NCBI RefSeq assembly: GCF_003116095.1
Contig: NZ_LGRA01000013.1
Location: forward strand, 418,545 to 482,544
Direction of reading: 5' to 3'
DNA length: 64,000 nt
Source of the DNA: Azospirillum sp. TSO35-2
GTDB lineage: Bacteria > Pseudomonadota > Alphaproteobacteria > Azospirillales > Azospirillaceae
Position 1 is the stretch's first letter. Every line of letters starts with the position of its first letter. Shown piece by piece: positions 27,531-38,760 of this stretch. Position numbers and translations under genes: made by a program. The notes under the pieces are model-generated. The model did no database searches. It had not been told where the DNA came from and was given only the letters and a program-made list of their open reading frames with translations.

Positions 27531-28576
27531 GCGGCGGCGAGCCCGGCCTCGATCCTGCGCGGACAGCGGCGCTGCAATCCTGGCTGGCCGGGCAGGCCGG
27601 GGCGCGGGCGGTCACCGTCATCGACGAAGGGCGGCTCAGCGGCGGCGCCATCTCGCTCAACCTCGCGGTGACGCTGGAGATCGACGGCGGTCCGCTGTCC
27701 GGCCGCCACGCCTGCGTGCTGCGCACCGGTTCGGCCTCCGGCGTGTCGGCCAGCCTGGGCAAGGCGGAGGAGGCCGCGGTCCTGCGCGCCGTCTTCGCCG
27801 CCGGTGCCACCGTGCCGGAGCCGCTGTTCGTCGGCGCCGATGCGGCGATGCTGGGGGCGCCCTTCTACATCATGCGGCGGGCATCGGGCGTCGCCGCCGG
27901 CCATCGCATGGTCAAGAGCGACGAGCCGCGGCGCGATCTGGCCCGCGACCTCGGCCGGCAGCTTGGCCTGATCCATCGGGTGCGGCCGGGCCGGACGGGG
28001 GCGGAGGCCGGACTGGAGTTCCTGGCGCTGCCCGAACCGACGGCGGCCTTGCAGGCGGCGGCCGATTTCCGCCGCTGGGCCGGGCGCTACGCCGCCAGCG
28101 ATCCGGTGCTGGCCTATGGCCTGCGCTGGCTGGAGCGGAACGCGCCGCCGGCCGGCGACCTCGTGCTGTGCCATCGCGACTACCGCACCGGCAACTACAT
28201 GGTCGATGAGGACCGGTTGACCGCGATCATCGATTGGGAGTTCGCCGGCTGGTCCGACCCGATGGAGGATCTGGGCTGGTTCTGCGCCGCCTGCTGGCGC
28301 TTCGGCCGCAACGACCGCGAGGCCGGCGGCATCGCCGACCGTGCCGACCTCTACGCCGGCTATGAGGAAACCGCCGGACGCAAGGTGGACCCGGCCGCCG
28401 TCGCCTATTGGGAGGCCGCGGCCTGCATGCGCTGGGCGGTCATCGCCATCCAGCAGGCGGAGCGCCACATCTCCGGCACCGAGCCGTCGCTGGAGCTGGC
28501 GCTGACCGGCCGCATGCTGCCGGAGATCGAAATGGACCTCCTGCGTCACCTCGACGGCGTCGGGGCGTCCCCATGA
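27527..28576 (+). CDS. APH-family phosphotransferase (ACAD10/11 kinase-like, LvaA-like)
   Basis: 349 residues with aminoglycoside/choline-kinase fold. The catalytic loop LCHRDYRTGNYMV (HxDxxxxN) and the metal motif IIDWEFAG are intact. Start is GTG at 27527, overlapping the ACAD stop. Next to an ACAD, SDR and DUF6285 gene this is not an antibiotic-resistance kinase; the best parallel is the kinase that phosphorylates 4-hydroxyacyl-CoA (LvaA of Pseudomonas; ACAD10/11 N-domain in animals). Confidence 0.87.
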   Translation: MSGGEPGLDPARTAALQSWLAGQAGARAVTVIDEGRLSGGAISLNLAVTLEIDGGPLSGRHACVLRTGSASGVSASLGKAEEAAVLRAVFAAGATVPEPLFVGADAAMLGAPFYIMRRASGVAAGHRMVKSDEPRRDLARDLGRQLGLIHRVRPGRTGAEAGLEFLALPEPTAALQAAADFRRWAGRYAASDPVLAYGLRWLERNAPPAGDLVLCHRDYRTGNYMVDEDRLTAIIDWEFAGWSDPMEDLGWFCAACWRFGRNDREAGGIADRADLYAGYEETAGRKVDPAAVAYWEAAACMRWAVIAIQQAERHISGTEPSLELALTGRMLPEIEMDLLRHLDGVGASP

Positions 28577-28589
28577 GCGGAGATCGAGC

Positions 28590-28973
28590 ATGATCAACGA
28601 CGATCCCGGCGCCCGCGATCTGGTCGCCATCGCGCTCCGCAGCTTTCGCGAGGCGATCCTGCCGGTGGTGCCGGCCGACCAGCGCTTCACCGCGCTGATG
28701 ATCGCCAACGCGCTGGGAATGGCCGAACGGGAGCTGACGGCCGGCGCCACGGCCGAGCCGGCCCTGGCCACCGCCGTCGGCGGCCTGCTGGGCGAGGATG
28801 GCGATCTTCCGGATTTGCTGCCGAGGCTCTGCGCCGCCATCGACGCCGGACGCTTCGACGCGCCCGACCGGCAGGCGGCCTTGCGGGCGGTGCTGAAGGA
28901 CATCACGCGGGCAAGGCTGGCGGTGAGCAATCCAAAGCGTCTGGTCGCCGAAGGGACGGGGGCCGGCCAATGA
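28590..28973 (+). CDS. DUF6285 small protein (LvaB-like kinase partner)
   Basis: 127 residues, all-helical, with typical DUF6285 features (VAIALRSFREAILPVVPADQRFTALMIANALGMAEREL). It sits 13 bp after the kinase gene and overlaps the next gene by 4 bp (ATGA). In the levulinate pathway a small protein in this position (LvaB) is required for kinase activity; equating the two families is from memory and should be checked. No catalytic residues evident. Confidence 0.8.
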   Translation: MINDDPGARDLVAIALRSFREAILPVVPADQRFTALMIANALGMAERELTAGATAEPALATAVGGLLGEDGDLPDLLPRLCAAIDAGRFDAPDRQAALRAVLKDITRARLAVSNPKRLVAEGTGAGQ

Positions 28974-29683
28974 ACCTGTTTCCACCCCTGGAAGGAACGG
29001 CCGCGCGCCGCCGCCTCTACCTGCTGCGCCATGGCCATGTCGCTTATTACGACGCCGCCGGCAAGCCGCTGAACCCGAAGCTGGCCGCCCTGACCGACCG
29101 CGGGCGGGAGGAGGCGCAGGCGGCGGGCGCCCTGCTGGCCGGGGTGCCGCTTGACCGGGTGCTGTGTTCCGGCCTTGCCCGCACGCGGCAGACGGCCGAA
29201 GCGGTTGCCGCACCGCATGGCCTGATGGTGGAGGACCACCCCGACTTTCTGGAAATCCGCGCCGGCCGCCTGTCGGAAGTGCCGAAGGAACGCCGTGAAG
29301 CCGCTTATGTCTACGGCTTCGAAACCGCGACCGAGGATGGGCGGTTCGCCGGCGGCGACGGTTTCGCCGCCGTGCGCGACCGCGTGGTGTCGGCCGTCGA
29401 GGCGCTGGTGCGGCAACCGGGCTGGACCCATCTGGCGCTGGTCGCTCATGACGGGGTGAACCGCATGCTGCTGTCCTGGGCCTGCGGCGCCGGCCTGTCG
29501 GCCTTGGCGGCGTTCGAGCAGGATTACGGCGGCATCAACATCATCGACGTCGACGTAATGGACGACCGGGTGGTGCGCCGCCTGATCCGCGCGGTGAACC
29601 TGACGCCCGGCAATCCGGTGAAGCTCGGCCGGCACCGCAGCAGCCTGGAGGAGGCCTTCGGTCCCCTGCTGGAGCTGGATTGA
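28970..29683 (+). CDS. Histidine phosphatase family protein
   Basis: 237 residues; phosphoglycerate-mutase-like fold with the catalytic LLRHGHV motif near residue 19, an Arg in LCSGLARTRQTAEAV, and the second catalytic His in LVAHDGVNRMLL. It overlaps the DUF6285 stop codon, so it is part of the operon. An acyl-phosphate or phospho-intermediate phosphatase would fit a pathway with a phosphorylated CoA ester, but this is speculation. The gene order SDR-ACAD-kinase-DUF6285-phosphatase is tight. Confidence 0.85.
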   Translation: MNLFPPLEGTAARRRLYLLRHGHVAYYDAAGKPLNPKLAALTDRGREEAQAAGALLAGVPLDRVLCSGLARTRQTAEAVAAPHGLMVEDHPDFLEIRAGRLSEVPKERREAAYVYGFETATEDGRFAGGDGFAAVRDRVVSAVEALVRQPGWTHLALVAHDGVNRMLLSWACGAGLSALAAFEQDYGGINIIDVDVMDDRVVRRLIRAVNLTPGNPVKLGRHRSSLEEAFGPLLELD

Positions 29684-29743
29684 CGGCCCGCCAGCGTCGA
29701 TCGAATGGGATCCGCTGTCTCAGGCGGTGCCGTTCAGCGTGTG

Positions 29744-29910
29744 ATGGCCGGATCCCTCGCGACCGCGGCGCAGGATCTCGGCCTGCGCTTCGGCCGGCGG
29801 TGCATGGCGATCAACGCCGTGGTGAAGGGGATGGGGGTGTGCCTGGACAGCCTGCCGCTCGCCCGCCGGGAACGGCTGTCCGGCAAGCTGGTGATCCGTG
29901 AGGGGCCGGG
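29744..29910 (+). pseudogene. Possible remnant of a LysR-type regulator (C-terminal fragment)
   Basis: In one forward frame the sequence reads CMAINAVVKGMGVCLDSLPLARRERLSGKLVIRE. It resembles the effector-domain C-terminus of LysR proteins (consensus like AALAGMGVCLESxxLAxxELxSGRLV). No start, HTH or other domain precedes it; the previous gene ends at 29683. It is most simply a decayed LysR gene. Short, so confidence is limited. Confidence 0.45.
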
Positions 29911-29940
29911 GCCTGGAGCCGTCCCGCCTTCCAGGCCCCG
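29907..29940. terminator. Bidirectional terminator hairpin
   Basis: CGGGGCCTGGA (29907-29917) pairs perfectly with TCCAGGCCCCG (29930-29940), 12-nt loop. It lies between the convergent histidine phosphatase operon and the acyl-CoA ligase gene (ends at 29953). Confidence 0.65.
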
Positions 29941-29952
29941 GAGACGGCGGGT

Positions 29953-31671
<1,719 letters not shown>

Positions 31672-31834
31672 GCTGCTTTCCTCCCGGGATGATTTGTGGG
31701 CGGTTGGCCCGTTATGGGCGCCGCCCCGGCGGGGCGGGGCGGCGCGTTCCGCTACTGAACCCGCGCGGAGGCGGTCTGTCGATCCCCCGTTTGGTGAGTG
31801 TGTTTCACGGCTCAAGCGATTCCGCCAGAGCCGA

Positions 31835-33244
31835 TCACACTCCATGCGCCCTGTTGATGACGGTGAGCTGGGTGAATTCCGCCAGCCCTTCCTCGGCGAA
31901 CTCGACGCCAAGGCCGGATTGCTTGGCGCCGCCGAAGGGAATGGTCGGGCCGAAATCCAGGTGGGTGTTGACCCAGACGGTGCCGGCCTCCAGCTGGCGC
32001 GCCACGTCATAGGCGCGGTCGGGGTTGGACGACCACACCGAGGCGCCGAGCCCATAGGGCAAGGCGTTGGCCCGCTGGATGGCGTCCTCGGTGTCGGTGA
32101 CCCGGATCACCGGCAGGATCGGACCGAACTGTTCCTCATCGACCAGCCGGGCGCCGTCGGCGATGTCGCGCACGATGGTCGGGCGGATGAAATAGCCGGG
32201 CCGGTCCGTGACCGCGCCGCCGGCGATGATCCGGCCGTCGCGCCCGGCGTCTTCCAGGAAGCCCAGCACCTTGTCGTATTGCGCGCGGTTCTGGAGCGGG
32301 CCGATCCGCACGTCCGGCTCAAGCCCGTCGCCGACCACCGCCGCCTCGGCCAAGGCGGCCAGCTCGGCGCACAGCGCGTCATGGATGCGCTCATGGACAT
32401 AGAGGCGCTTGATGGCCAGGCAGACCTGCCCGGCGTTCAGGAACGCGCCGGCAAACAGCTTCGGCGCCACCGCCTTGGGGTCGGCATCCTCCAGGACGAT
32501 GGCGGCGTCGTTGCCGCCCAGCTCCAGCGTGATCCGCTTGATCGTCGCCGCCGCCGAGGACATCACCCGCCGTCCGGTCTCGGTGGAGCCGGTGAAGGTG
32601 ACCTTGCGCACGTCGGGATGGCTGGACAGGCGGGCGCCCAGGTCGTTGGCATCGGTGACGATGTTGACGACGCCGGGCGGCAGGGTTTCGGCGCACAGCT
32701 CGCCGAAGCGCAGGGCGGTCAGCGGCGTGGTCGGCGCCGGCTTGATGACCATGCTGTTGCCGGCGAGCAGAGCCAGCGGCAGCTTGAAGGCGATGATCAG
32801 CAGCGGGAAATTCCAGGGGATGATCGCCGCGACCACCCCCAGCGGCCGGCGGTGCAGCTCGACACGCCGCCGTTCGCTGTCCTCCACCACCCGCACCGGC
32901 AGGTCCAGCGCGGCGAGGCTGCGCAGGAAGGCTTCCGTATAGGCCAGTTCGGCCGTCGATTCGGACAGGGGCTTGCCCTGCTCCCGGGTCAGCAGCCGGG
33001 CGAACGCGTCGGCCCGCCGGTTCAGCGCGTCGGCAAGCCGCAGGATCGCCGCCCGCCGCTCGGCGATGGGCAGCGCCGCCCAGCCGGGGAAGGCGGCCTT
33101 GGCGGCGGCGACCGCCTCGTCCATCTGGGCCTCCGACCCACGCGGGCAGGCGGCGATCACCGCCTCCGTCGCCGGGTTGACGACCGGCATGGTGGTGTCG
33201 CCGGCGACCAGGCGGCCGCCGATCAGCAGTTTGTAATCGGACAT
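31835..33244 (-). CDS. NAD(P)-dependent aldehyde dehydrogenase
   Basis: 469 residues, complete [15 protein letters not shown] site [13 protein letters not shown] near 220, general base Glu in [10 protein letters not shown] near 245, and catalytic Cys in [11 protein letters not shown] near 280. Close in type to succinate-semialdehyde/betaine/broad aliphatic ALDHs. Located directly after the qhp genes (140 bp from qhpE) and preceded by an element almost identical to one upstream of the qhp operon, so it likely oxidises aldehydes released by the amine dehydrogenase. Confidence 0.9.
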   Translation of the reverse strand: MSDYKLLIGGRLVAGDTTMPVVNPATEAVIAACPRGSEAQMDEAVAAAKAAFPGWAALPIAERRAAILRLADALNRRADAFARLLTREQGKPLSESTAELAYTEAFLRSLAALDLPVRVVEDSERRRVELHRRPLGVVAAIIPWNFPLLIIAFKLPLALLAGNSMVIKPAPTTPLTALRFGELCAETLPPGVVNIVTDANDLGARLSSHPDVRKVTFTGSTETGRRVMSSAAATIKRITLELGGNDAAIVLEDADPKAVAPKLFAGAFLNAGQVCLAIKRLYVHERIHDALCAELAALAEAAVVGDGLEPDVRIGPLQNRAQYDKVLGFLEDAGRDGRIIAGGAVTDRPGYFIRPTIVRDIADGARLVDEEQFGPILPVIRVTDTEDAIQRANALPYGLGASVWSSNPDRAYDVARQLEAGTVWVNTHLDFGPTIPFGGAKQSGLGVEFAEEGLAEFTQLTVINRAHGV

Positions 33245-33313
33245 GGGTGCGTTCCGGAAATTGGGAGGGCAGGTCTTCCGCGGGAAGCGGCCGAAGTATC
33301 GCCATCGTGGCGT

Positions 33314-33336
33314 GTGCGATCTATCCGCTTTGCGAA
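33314..33336 (-). promoter_or_regulatory. Putative QhpR operator upstream of the aldehyde dehydrogenase
   Basis: A 23-bp block containing TGCGA-N11-TGCGA (direct repeats at 33315 and 33331; a looser TGCGG follows at 33347, again 16 bp on) is 22/23 identical to the block at 41864-41886 upstream of qhpG. It lies 70 bp before the aldehyde dehydrogenase start. On the reverse strand a GATACT -10-like hexamer (33300-33295) places the block over the -35 region, as for class II AraC activators. Confidence 0.75.
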
Positions 33337-33384
33337 CTGATTATGTTGCGGATGTTTTTCTTTGCCGTCGCGTCGGTCGGGGCG

Positions 33385-34035
33385 TCAGACCAGCCGCCGC
33401 TCCGGCCCCCGCCAACGGGCGACCCGGTGCAGATGGGCAAGCGCCGCCTCGTGCGACGACGGGGCGGCGGCGGCGAGAAGGCCGGCAAGATGGCCGACGG
33501 CGAGGCTGGCGCCGCCGGCGCGCGGATCCCCATCGGGGCGGCGCGGACAGGTGCCGAAGGCGGTCGGCAGGACGGAGACCTCGCCGGGTCCGCAACGGGC
33601 GTCGCCGGTGGCGGCGATGACGCCGGGATAGGCGGCCGGCCACACGGGGCCGCCGCGGGCCGGACTGGCGGCGACCAGCAGCAGGCCCCGCGCCAGCGCC
33701 GCCTCCACCGCCGCGCGCAGCACCGGACGGTCGGCGGGCAGGCCGAGGCTCAAGGTCGCCAGACGGGCGCCGCGGTCGGCGGCCCAGCGCAGCGCCGCCG
33801 CCACCGCGGCCGGGGAGGCGGTGACGCCGTCGTGGAAGATCTGGACGTCGATCAGCTCCGCCGCCGGGGCTTGCGCCAGAATGGCGGCGGCGACCGCGCT
33901 GCCGTGGCCGACGCGGTCGGGTTGGGCTGGGAGTTGCTCGACGCCCAGGGCGTCCGGGCGCAGCCGGAAGGCCGCGCGCTCGGCGACCGGCACACCGGGC
34001 AGGGCGATGCCGCTGTCGATCACCGCGACGCGCAT
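33385..34035 (-). CDS. qhpE: Subtilisin-like peptidase QhpE, leader peptidase for the amine dehydrogenase gamma subunit
   Basis: 216 residues, S8 fold without signal peptide or propeptide. The triad is Asp7 (VIDSG), His44 (GHGSAV) and Ser177 (GGASLAVGHLAG). Known QhpE proteins are small cytoplasmic subtilisins that remove the 28-residue leader of QhpC after cross-linking. The gene overlaps the end of qhpF by 16 bp. Start ATG 34035, giving the catalytic Asp close to the N-terminus as usual for this family. Confidence 0.88.
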   Translation of the reverse strand: MRVAVIDSGIALPGVPVAERAAFRLRPDALGVEQLPAQPDRVGHGSAVAAAILAQAPAAELIDVQIFHDGVTASPAAVAAALRWAADRGARLATLSLGLPADRPVLRAAVEAALARGLLLVAASPARGGPVWPAAYPGVIAATGDARCGPGEVSVLPTAFGTCPRRPDGDPRAGGASLAVGHLAGLLAAAAPSSHEAALAHLHRVARWRGPERRLV

Positions 34036-35771
34036 GCGGCCTCCCGCAGCGGCCGGTCGACCGTGCCAGCCGGTTCGGGGAAGAGCCGGCCCTGCTCCAA
34101 CCGGTAGACGGCGTCGCAGCCGGCCAGCGCCTCCGCCCGGTGACTGATGACCAGGCGGGTCCGGCCGGCGAACAGCCGGTCGACGTCGGCGATCAGCCGC
34201 ACCGCGGCGACCGGGTCGAGGGCCGACACCGGTTCGTCGAGGATCAGGAGTTCCGGCTTGCGCAGCAGGCAGCGGGCCAGCGCGATCCGCTGCCGCTGGC
34301 CGCCCGACAGGGCCGACGCCCAGGCGCCGACCGGCGTGTCCAGCCCGCGCGGCAGCCCGGCGATCCAGCCGGCGAGCTGGGCGGCGGCCACCGCCTCGGC
34401 CAGCCTGTCCTTGTCGAGCGCGGCACTCTCCGCCGCCGTCAGGCCGAAGCGCAGATTGTCGGCGATGGTGCCCGGCAGCAGCGGCGCGTCCTGCCCCAGC
34501 ACCGCCACCCGGCGGCGCAGCAGGGCAGGGTCGAGGTCGCGCAGGTCGACGCCGTCGAGCGTGATGCGGCCCTGCTCCGGGTCGTAATGGCGGTGCAGCA
34601 GGTCGGTCAGCGTGGATTTTCCAGCACCGGAGGGGCCGAGCAGCCCGACCTTCGCACCGACCGGCACCGTCAGGCACAGCCGGTCGAGCACCGGCCCGTT
34701 CAGCCCCGATCCGTTCGGCCCCGATCCGTCCGGCCCGTACCCGAACACCACGCCGTCGACCGACAGGGCACCACCGCCGGGCTCCGGCGTGACCGGTCGC
34801 GCCGGCGGGCGCACGGCCGGGGCTTCGGCCAGCAGTTGATTGACCCGGTCCAGCGACACGCGGGCGCGCTGCGCCCCGACGATCAGGCCGAGAAGGCCCT
34901 GCACCGGACCGGCGGCGCGGCCGAGATAGGCGGAGAAGGCGATCAGCGCGCCCAGCGACAGGTCGCCGTCGATCACCCGCAGCCCGCCCCACAGGAACAC
35001 CGCGGCGGTCCCGGCGGAGCCCAGCAATCCCGGCACGCCACCGGTGACGAGGCCGACCATCTGCTGGCGCAGGAGCTGCCCCAGGCAGTCGCGGTTGAGG
35101 GTGGCGAGGCGGTCGGCCTCCTGGCCCTCGGCGCCCAGCGACTGGATCAGCTTCATCGCCGACAGCCGCTGGACGAAGAAGCCGGTCAGCGCCGCCATGG
35201 CGTCGCGGAGCGCCCGGCTGTTGCGCTCCACCCAGGGGCGGGTGCGGTGCAGGAACAGGGCCTGGGCCGGCAGCAGCAGGAAGGCGACCAGGGTCAGCGC
35301 CGGGTCGATCAGCGCCATCAGCGCCACCGCCCCGGCCAGGGTCAGCAGCGCGTTCAGCGCGGAGAGGGGAGCGTCCACGGCGAAGCGCTGCACCTCCGCC
35401 AGATCGCCGTCGAGCCGGCCCAGCACGTCGCCGGCCGACCAGCGGGCGTAGAAGCGCGGCGGCAGGCTTTGGAGATGGCCGTAGACATGCTCCCGCATCG
35501 CGAACAGCACGCCGGCCGAGGCGCGGGTGTAGACCAGCCGGTTCACCCCCGACAGCAGCGTCGAAACCAGCCCTGCCGCCAGCATGCCCAGCGTCAGCAG
35601 GACGAGCAGCCGGGCATTGCCGCCCGTCAGCCCGTCATCGACGATGCGCTTGGTCAGCCAGGGCTGCACCAGCCCGACGCCGGTGCCGGCGAGCGACAGC
35701 GCGACGCAGACCGCCAGACGGATGCGGTGCGGCCGGACGAAGGCACCGGCCCAGCGCAGGGAATTGGGCAT
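34020..35771 (-). CDS. qhpF: ABC exporter QhpF (fused permease-ATPase)
   Basis: 583 residues: six-helix exporter domain (about 1-310), then ATPase with Walker A GPSGAGKSTL, signature LSGGQRQRIALARC, Walker B LLILDEPVSALD and H-loop Arg/His region. QhpF is the half-transporter of the qhp system needed to deliver the cross-linked gamma subunit to the periplasm. It follows qhpB after a 67-bp gap that contains a strong hairpin. Distinct from drug exporters by context only; family call secure. Confidence 0.88.
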   Translation of the reverse strand: MPNSLRWAGAFVRPHRIRLAVCVALSLAGTGVGLVQPWLTKRIVDDGLTGGNARLLVLLTLGMLAAGLVSTLLSGVNRLVYTRASAGVLFAMREHVYGHLQSLPPRFYARWSAGDVLGRLDGDLAEVQRFAVDAPLSALNALLTLAGAVALMALIDPALTLVAFLLLPAQALFLHRTRPWVERNSRALRDAMAALTGFFVQRLSAMKLIQSLGAEGQEADRLATLNRDCLGQLLRQQMVGLVTGGVPGLLGSAGTAAVFLWGGLRVIDGDLSLGALIAFSAYLGRAAGPVQGLLGLIVGAQRARVSLDRVNQLLAEAPAVRPPARPVTPEPGGGALSVDGVVFGYGPDGSGPNGSGLNGPVLDRLCLTVPVGAKVGLLGPSGAGKSTLTDLLHRHYDPEQGRITLDGVDLRDLDPALLRRRVAVLGQDAPLLPGTIADNLRFGLTAAESAALDKDRLAEAVAAAQLAGWIAGLPRGLDTPVGAWASALSGGQRQRIALARCLLRKPELLILDEPVSALDPVAAVRLIADVDRLFAGRTRLVISHRAEALAGCDAVYRLEQGRLFPEPAGTVDRPLREAACASR

Positions 35772-35794
35772 GGGGGATCCTGTGGGTGACGGAG

Positions 35795-35828
35795 GAATCC
35801 CCCTCTCCCCGTGGGGAGAGGGGGATTC
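35795..35828. terminator. 16-bp perfect hairpin between qhpB and qhpF
   Basis: GAATCCCCCTCTCCCC (35795-35810) and its exact complement (35813-35828) are separated by GT. It lies in the 67-bp gap after the structural genes. No T-tract on either strand long enough for a classical terminator. It may be an attenuator, an mRNA-stabilising 3' end for the qhpGADCB segment, or a copy of a dispersed repeat. Confidence 0.6.
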
Positions 35829-35838
35829 TTGGATGTGG

Positions 35839-37002
35839 TCAGCGCCGGATCACCCGCAGGGAGGCCATGCCCTGGTCGGGGCAGCCGGCGATCTCGACCT
35901 GACCGACGCGGTCGAGCGTGTCGGTGCTGTAGACGCCGATGTCGCAGGCGGTGCCGCCGACATAGACCTCCTTGCCGTCGCTGGAGATGTTGATCGCGTA
36001 GTAGGTGTGCGGCAGGTCGACCCGCTTGACCAGCCGTCCGCCGTCGGTGTCGATCTTCGACAGCTGGGTGTAGACGGAATAGGCCTCCGTCCGGTTCACC
36101 GGGCTGATGACGGACGAGAAGATGACGGCGCTGGTGTCCTCGAAGTCGCGCATGTCCATCCGGCCGGTGGCGAGGTCGAGCGTCATCAGCCCAGTGCGGG
36201 CGGCGCCGGGATCGGTCGCCGCCAGATCGGTGCGGGCGGTGGAGTAGGGGGTGGACAGGGTCGCCGCCTGCTCGAACTGCGGCCAGATGTCGAGGACGTC
36301 GGGCGGGCTGTGGTTGGCGCGGGTCCAGTTCAGCACCTTGTGCGTCTCCTTCACCGCCCCGGTCTTCGGGTCGAGCCCGTAGAGATCCCAGCCGAGCGCC
36401 CACAGCGTGCCGCCATCCTTGGAGAAGGCGAGCACCGCGATGCGGCGCGGCGCCGGCAGCAGGCGCACCGGCTTGGCGCCGACGCCGTCGGCGGTGTTGT
36501 AGACGGCGATGCGGGTGTCCTCCACCCGGTATTCACCGGGCAGCAGGCGGACCGGGGACTGGAAGACGTACAGCTCCTTGCCGTCGGGGCTGACGTCCAT
36601 GCCGAACAGGGCGCGGACGCGCAGGTCGCCGCCCGGTTCGCCGGTTGTGGAGAAATCGGCGCGGAACACCTGCTTGCCGCTGTCCAGATCGACGCCGGAC
36701 ACGCTGCCCAGATGGTTGTTGATGACATAGGCGACGCGGCCGTCCGGCGAGGGCACGATGGTGCTGGGCGCCACCCCGCCGCCGGGGATGGTCAGCACCC
36801 GCTCCACCTTGCGGGCGGCGGCGTCGACCAGCACCAGCTTGTCGGGCTTGGCGCCGGTCAGCAGATAGTCCTTGGCGGCGGCGGGAGAGGCGGCGAGCAG
36901 CAGGGCGGCGAGCAGGCCGCCGAGGCGGGATGCCGTTTGGACGATGGGGCGGCGGTTTCTCATCGGACGGGCTCCGTTTGCGTGGTCCCTCATGGCGGTC
37001 AT
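35839..37002 (-). CDS. qhpB: Quinohemoprotein amine dehydrogenase beta subunit (beta-propeller)
   Basis: 387 residues. A Sec signal peptide (hydrophobic [16 protein letters not shown], cleavage near residue 43) is followed by a YVTN-type seven-bladed propeller ([53 protein letters not shown]). In QHNDH the beta subunit helps form the substrate channel over the gamma subunit in the periplasm. The ATG at 37002 overlaps the qhpC stop (ATGA); a later ATG at 36963 could also serve. Confidence 0.9.
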   Translation of the reverse strand: MTAMRDHANGARPMRNRRPIVQTASRLGGLLAALLLAASPAAAKDYLLTGAKPDKLVLVDAAARKVERVLTIPGGGVAPSTIVPSPDGRVAYVINNHLGSVSGVDLDSGKQVFRADFSTTGEPGGDLRVRALFGMDVSPDGKELYVFQSPVRLLPGEYRVEDTRIAVYNTADGVGAKPVRLLPAPRRIAVLAFSKDGGTLWALGWDLYGLDPKTGAVKETHKVLNWTRANHSPPDVLDIWPQFEQAATLSTPYSTARTDLAATDPGAARTGLMTLDLATGRMDMRDFEDTSAVIFSSVISPVNRTEAYSVYTQLSKIDTDGGRLVKRVDLPHTYYAINISSDGKEVYVGGTACDIGVYSTDTLDRVGQVEIAGCPDQGMASLRVIRR

Positions 37003-37319
37003 TCCTTGGGGAACACCGACTGGAGCGCGCGCCAGTCGTTCTGGGCCGAGGCGGCCTTGGCGTTCCAATCCGGGTAGCTGTTGATGGTGTCGGGCACCTG
37101 CGCCGGCCACCAGCAGGGGTCGGAGCAGCCGTAGAGGTCGGCCTCCATCGGCGCGCACAGCGCGGCGACGCTGCCGAAGGGATCGACCTCCCAGCCCGGA
37201 TCCATGGTGGAGGCGCAGCCAACCACCACCTGCATCGCCACCACCTCGTCCATATGGCCGTCCTCGACGGCCTGGTCGACCAGGCGGGCCTTCTTGTTGA
37301 TGGGCGTCAGATGCTTCAT
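36999..37319 (-). CDS. qhpC: Quinohemoprotein amine dehydrogenase gamma subunit precursor (CTQ-bearing)
   Basis: 106 residues: 28-residue leader then a 78-residue mature chain. Cys at 35, 55, 65 and 69, Glu44, Asp61, Asp77 and Trp71 correspond, after subtracting 28, to Cys7/27/37/41, Glu16, Asp33, Asp49 and Trp43 of the known gamma subunit. These form the three Cys-to-Glu/Asp thioether bridges and the Cys-Trp tryptophylquinone (CTQ) cofactor. No Sec signal; the leader is recognised by QhpD and cut by QhpE. ATGA overlaps join it to both qhpD and qhpB. The final VFPKE is family-typical. Confidence 0.95.
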   Translation of the reverse strand: MKHLTPINKKARLVDQAVEDGHMDEVVAMQVVVGCASTMDPGWEVDPFGSVAALCAPMEADLYGCSDPCWWPAQVPDTINSYPDWNAKAASAQNDWRALQSVFPKE

Positions 37320-38749
37320 TTCATCCCCCTGCGCGGCGCGACGTGGCGTTCGATGAACTGCGGGTTGGCGACCATGATCTCGGCGTAGGCGCGGATGCCG
37401 AAGTCGATCCAGTCGCGCATCAGGTCGCAGTAGTGATAGGTCGGGTGCGCCGGATCGGCGTAGCGGGCGTAGGATTCGTGATAGCAGCCGCCGGCGCACA
37501 GCTTGCGGATCCAGCAGGTCTCGCAATCGGTGCCGCTGCGGTTGGCCATGCCCTCCAGGAAGCTGCCGAGGCTGTCCTTGGCGATGCCGTCCTCGACATT
37601 GCCGTAGGTCGGCTGCGACGATCCGGTGAAGCGGTGGCAGAGATGCAGGTCGCCTTCCTTGTCGACCGCCAGCATGCCCAGGCCGGCGCCGCAGGGCAGC
37701 GACTTGGTCGTGCCCTCCGACAGGTCGGTCATCAGCTGGTGCATGTTGGAGAAGCCGGTGTTGACGCCGCGCTTCGCCGCTTCGACATAGGCGCGGCCCA
37801 GCTCCTTCATGTTGCGGAAGACGTCGGCCAGCTCGTCGCCGGTCAGGTTGAAGGCCGACATGGCGCCCGAGGTGACGGGGGAGAATCCCACCTCGAAGAA
37901 ACCCAGTTCGTTCTTCAGATGGTCGTGGATCGCCATCACGTCGGTCACCCCGGCGGTCAGCGTCACCCGCGCGCCGACCGGACGGGAGCGGTAGCGGGAC
38001 AGCAGCATCCGCGCCTTGGCCGCCACGACGTCGTACGACCCCTTGCCGCCGACGGTGCGGCGGTTGCGGTCGTGCAGCGGCTTTGGCCCGTCCATGCTGA
38101 TGGTGATGCCGAAGCGGTGGGCGTCGAGCCAGTCGACGATGTCCTCGGTCAGCAGGACGCCGTTGGTGGTCAGCGAGAAGTCCATGCGGACACCGGCGTC
38201 ACGCCCGCGGCTCTCGGCATACTCCACCACCTGGCGGATCAGCGGCAGGTTGGTCAGCGGCTCCCCGCCGAAGAAGACGACGTTGACGCTGTCGCGGCCC
38301 TTCGCCTCCTGCAGCAGCAGGTCGACGCTGCGGGCGGCGGTGTCGAACTCCATCCGCTCGCCCTTGGCGGGGGTGGTCAAATCCTCCTTGTAGCAGTAGG
38401 TGCAGCTGAGATTGCAGCCGGTGTTGACGTTCAGCACGACGGTGCTGAGCGGGAACTCGCTGATGGTCACCGGCGGCTTGGACCGCTTGGCGACCGGGCC
38501 GTTCTCGACGACGCGCAGCGTGATCAGCTCGCGCAGGCTGTCGATGACCTCGGCCGGGTCGGCGACGCCGTCGAAGCGGCGGCGGACATCCTCCTCGCTC
38601 ACCTCGCCCAGCTCGGCGAACAGGTCGATCAGGGCGCCGCCGACGCGGTCCAGCTCGAACAGGCCGCTGGTCGGGACGTGGAACAGGACACGCCGGTCGC
38701 CGACCGTCACGTCGCGCAGGTCGTCGCGCACCAGATGAAGGGTTGCCAT
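37316..38749 (-). CDS. qhpD: Radical SAM/SPASM maturase QhpD
   Basis: 477 residues. An N-terminal peptide-recognition region (about 1-95) is followed by the radical SAM motif CNLSCTYC (Cys112, Cys116, Cys119), FFGGEPL, and a C-terminal SPASM domain with clustered cysteines ([14 protein letters not shown], then YHYCDLM). QhpD installs the three Cys-to-Glu/Asp thioether cross-links in QhpC in the cytoplasm. It lies between qhpA (11 bp away) and qhpC (4-bp overlap). The frame stays open far upstream, but that part is antisense-type sequence over qhpA. Confidence 0.93.
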   Translation of the reverse strand: MATLHLVRDDLRDVTVGDRRVLFHVPTSGLFELDRVGGALIDLFAELGEVSEEDVRRRFDGVADPAEVIDSLRELITLRVVENGPVAKRSKPPVTISEFPLSTVVLNVNTGCNLSCTYCYKEDLTTPAKGERMEFDTAARSVDLLLQEAKGRDSVNVVFFGGEPLTNLPLIRQVVEYAESRGRDAGVRMDFSLTTNGVLLTEDIVDWLDAHRFGITISMDGPKPLHDRNRRTVGGKGSYDVVAAKARMLLSRYRSRPVGARVTLTAGVTDVMAIHDHLKNELGFFEVGFSPVTSGAMSAFNLTGDELADVFRNMKELGRAYVEAAKRGVNTGFSNMHQLMTDLSEGTTKSLPCGAGLGMLAVDKEGDLHLCHRFTGSSQPTYGNVEDGIAKDSLGSFLEGMANRSGTDCETCWIRKLCAGGCYHESYARYADPAHPTYHYCDLMRDWIDFGIRAYAEIMVANPQFIERHVAPRRGMK

Positions 38750-38760
38750 GGCTCTGCTCC

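Noticed and set aside
27527..28576. Aminoglycoside resistance kinase
   Set aside because: Shares the fold, but the tight operon with ACAD, SDR and DUF6285 points to acyl-CoA metabolism.
33385..34035. Secreted subtilisin
   Set aside because: No signal peptide or propeptide, only 216 residues, overlaps the qhp exporter gene; it fits QhpE.
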